DNA of 23,261 nucleotides from NCBI GenBank assembly GCA_934446565.1, contig CAKSEO010000038.1:1-23261 (forward strand), given 5' to 3'. The DNA is from an uncultured Oscillospiraceae bacterium (GTDB taxonomy: Bacteria > Bacillota > Clostridia > Oscillospirales > Ruminococcaceae). The notes below the pieces were generated by a model. It was not told the origin of the DNA and did no database searches. It saw only the letters and a list, made by a program, of their open reading frames with translations. Positions 22,823 to 23,261 of this stretch are shown piece by piece (positions within the stretch are counted from its first letter, which is position 1; every line of letters begins with the position of its first letter). The translations under genes were made by a program, and so were the position numbers.

Positions 22823-22984
22823 GTAAATGAATTACGCAAGACAGTATTGTAAGCTAATTGGCTACCATACTTCTTAATATATTTTCCCCAATTATTTCAG
22901 CCGAGTAAAAGCGCTTTTCCCCAAGCGTTCGGCTAATTTATTTGAGTTTCCCGCAGACACCCCCTTGTCTGCGGAATTTTTTTT
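22823..22984 (+). ncRNA. candidate small regulatory RNA with C-rich loops
   Basis: A transcript of about 162 nt is predicted between the promoter at 22788-22816 and the terminator at 22951-22984. It can form a hairpin at about 22842-22871 (AGTAT/ATACT outer stem). A second at 22899-22934 pairs AGCCGA with TCGGCT and CGCTT with AAGCG. The ten-base segment TTTTCCCCAA occurs twice, in the unpaired linker (22882-22891) and in the second hairpin loop (22915-22924); the terminator loop is also CCCCCT. Such C-rich unpaired segments could pair with Shine-Dalgarno regions. A 16-codon frame (22827-22877, MNYARQYC...) starts 4 nt after the predicted start without a ribosome binding site, so a tiny peptide is a weak alternative. 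6S RNA was considered but the ends do not pair clearly. Confidence 0.6.
22951..22984 (+). terminator. intrinsic terminator of the small RNA
   Basis: A perfect 9-bp stem CCGCAGACA/TGTCTGCGG with a C-rich 6-nt loop is followed by AA and eight Ts. Confidence 0.93.
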
Positions 22985-23105
22985 GCTTGGATTAAGCGGA
23001 ATTGATATAAATTCCGTTCCGCTCTTGCTTGTCTCTAAATGGTTTAATAAACTATAATTTATGTTTGTTAGGAGCATTGTAATTTGCATCACTAATTGGG
23101 AGAGT
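22985..23105. other. AT-rich spacer without a recognised gene
   Basis: I see no protein gene. AGCGGAA and TTCCGCT (22995-23023) could pair weakly. A marginal promoter-like pair (TTGTCT, 18-bp spacer, TATAAT, ending near 23059) and an AGGAG at about 23070 are followed by stops, so nothing is called. Confidence 0.4.
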
Positions 23106-23231
23106 CAAGAGGGGGACTAGTCCCCCTCTTGCAGGTCGAGGGCAGCGCCCTCGTCGCCGTCCGCAGACGGCGAAATCCCCAAATAAAAAAAGCGCTAAAG
23201 GGGTGCAGGGGGAAAACAAGAGTTTTCCCCC
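23106..23231. repeat. palindrome cluster at the right edge
   Basis: Four inverted repeats follow in close order. The first is a perfect 26-bp palindrome centred on ACTAGT (23106-23131). Then come hairpins at 23137-23153 (CGAGGGC/GCCCTCG) and 23155-23172 (CGCCGTC/GACGGCG), and a 10-bp stem GGGGGAAAAC/GTTTTCCCCC at 23208-23231. It contains no gene and continues toward the window end. In style it resembles the composite element at 15748-15996 but the sequences differ. Confidence 0.7.
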
Positions 23232-23261
23232 GCTGGCTTAGAACGCGTCATCCTCCCCAAC

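Noticed and set aside
22823..22984. T-box or other riboswitch leader
   Set aside because: No AGGGTGGNACCGCG-type T-box sequence or other known riboswitch core is visible, and no gene follows the terminator within the window.
22892..23092. 66-codon minus-strand frame near the right edge
   Set aside because: It runs antisense through the small-RNA terminator and hairpins, has no clear ribosome binding site, and its product shows no recognisable feature.

Overview
The window looks like chromosomal DNA of a Gram-positive Clostridia bacterium. Oscillospiraceae, probably Ruminococcus or a close relative, is the best guess. The reasons are moderate GC, strong AGGAGG-type ribosome binding sites, near-consensus sigma-A promoters, a ylxM-ffh-rpsP-khpA block, a perfect CIRCE element, Clostridia-typical families (DUF6062, DUF1015, CPBP protease, SPSTG-anchored small secreted protein) and many palindromic intergenic elements. 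This is inferred from gene content; no taxonomic search was possible. No tRNA, rRNA, CRISPR array, phage gene or transposase was seen.

Layout. Positions 1-4620 are mainly minus strand: an 8-oxoguanine glycosylase, then two zinc-ribbon membrane proteins, one carrying 19 tandem 24-bp coding repeats. A 171-bp MITE-like element (4657-4827) precedes a plus-strand cluster: DUF6062, tsaD, a shikimate-kinase-like protein and a CPBP protease. Next come two tandem paralogous small membrane proteins (8423-9356), a 165-bp array of GTTGAAAA-type repeats, and the SRP/translation block ylxM-ffh-rpsP-khpA. That block is followed by a tiny ferredoxin-thioredoxin-reductase-like protein in place of the usual rimM-trmD-rplS. 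A third zinc-ribbon membrane protein (minus) diverges from a small predicted cell-wall-anchored protein. After it lies a 520-residue multi-spanning membrane protein of unknown function.

Positions 15697-16020 hold a 249-bp composite palindrome between convergent genes. It is followed by a minus-strand class I aminotransferase and a divergent DUF1015 plus serine-hydrolase pair. Then come a stand-alone receiver-domain protein and htpG on the minus strand behind a perfect CIRCE operator, implying HrcA control. The last 630 bp contain no convincing protein gene. They hold a likely small RNA (about 22823-22984) with its own promoter and terminator and two copies of a UUUUCCCCAA segment, then a palindrome cluster running to the right edge.

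The coding content is mostly housekeeping. The best candidates for something undescribed are the C-rich small RNA, the three structured repeat elements, the repeat-bearing zinc-ribbon protein and the tandem membrane-protein pair. Start sites were moved from the longest frame where a better ribosome binding site sits at an internal ATG.
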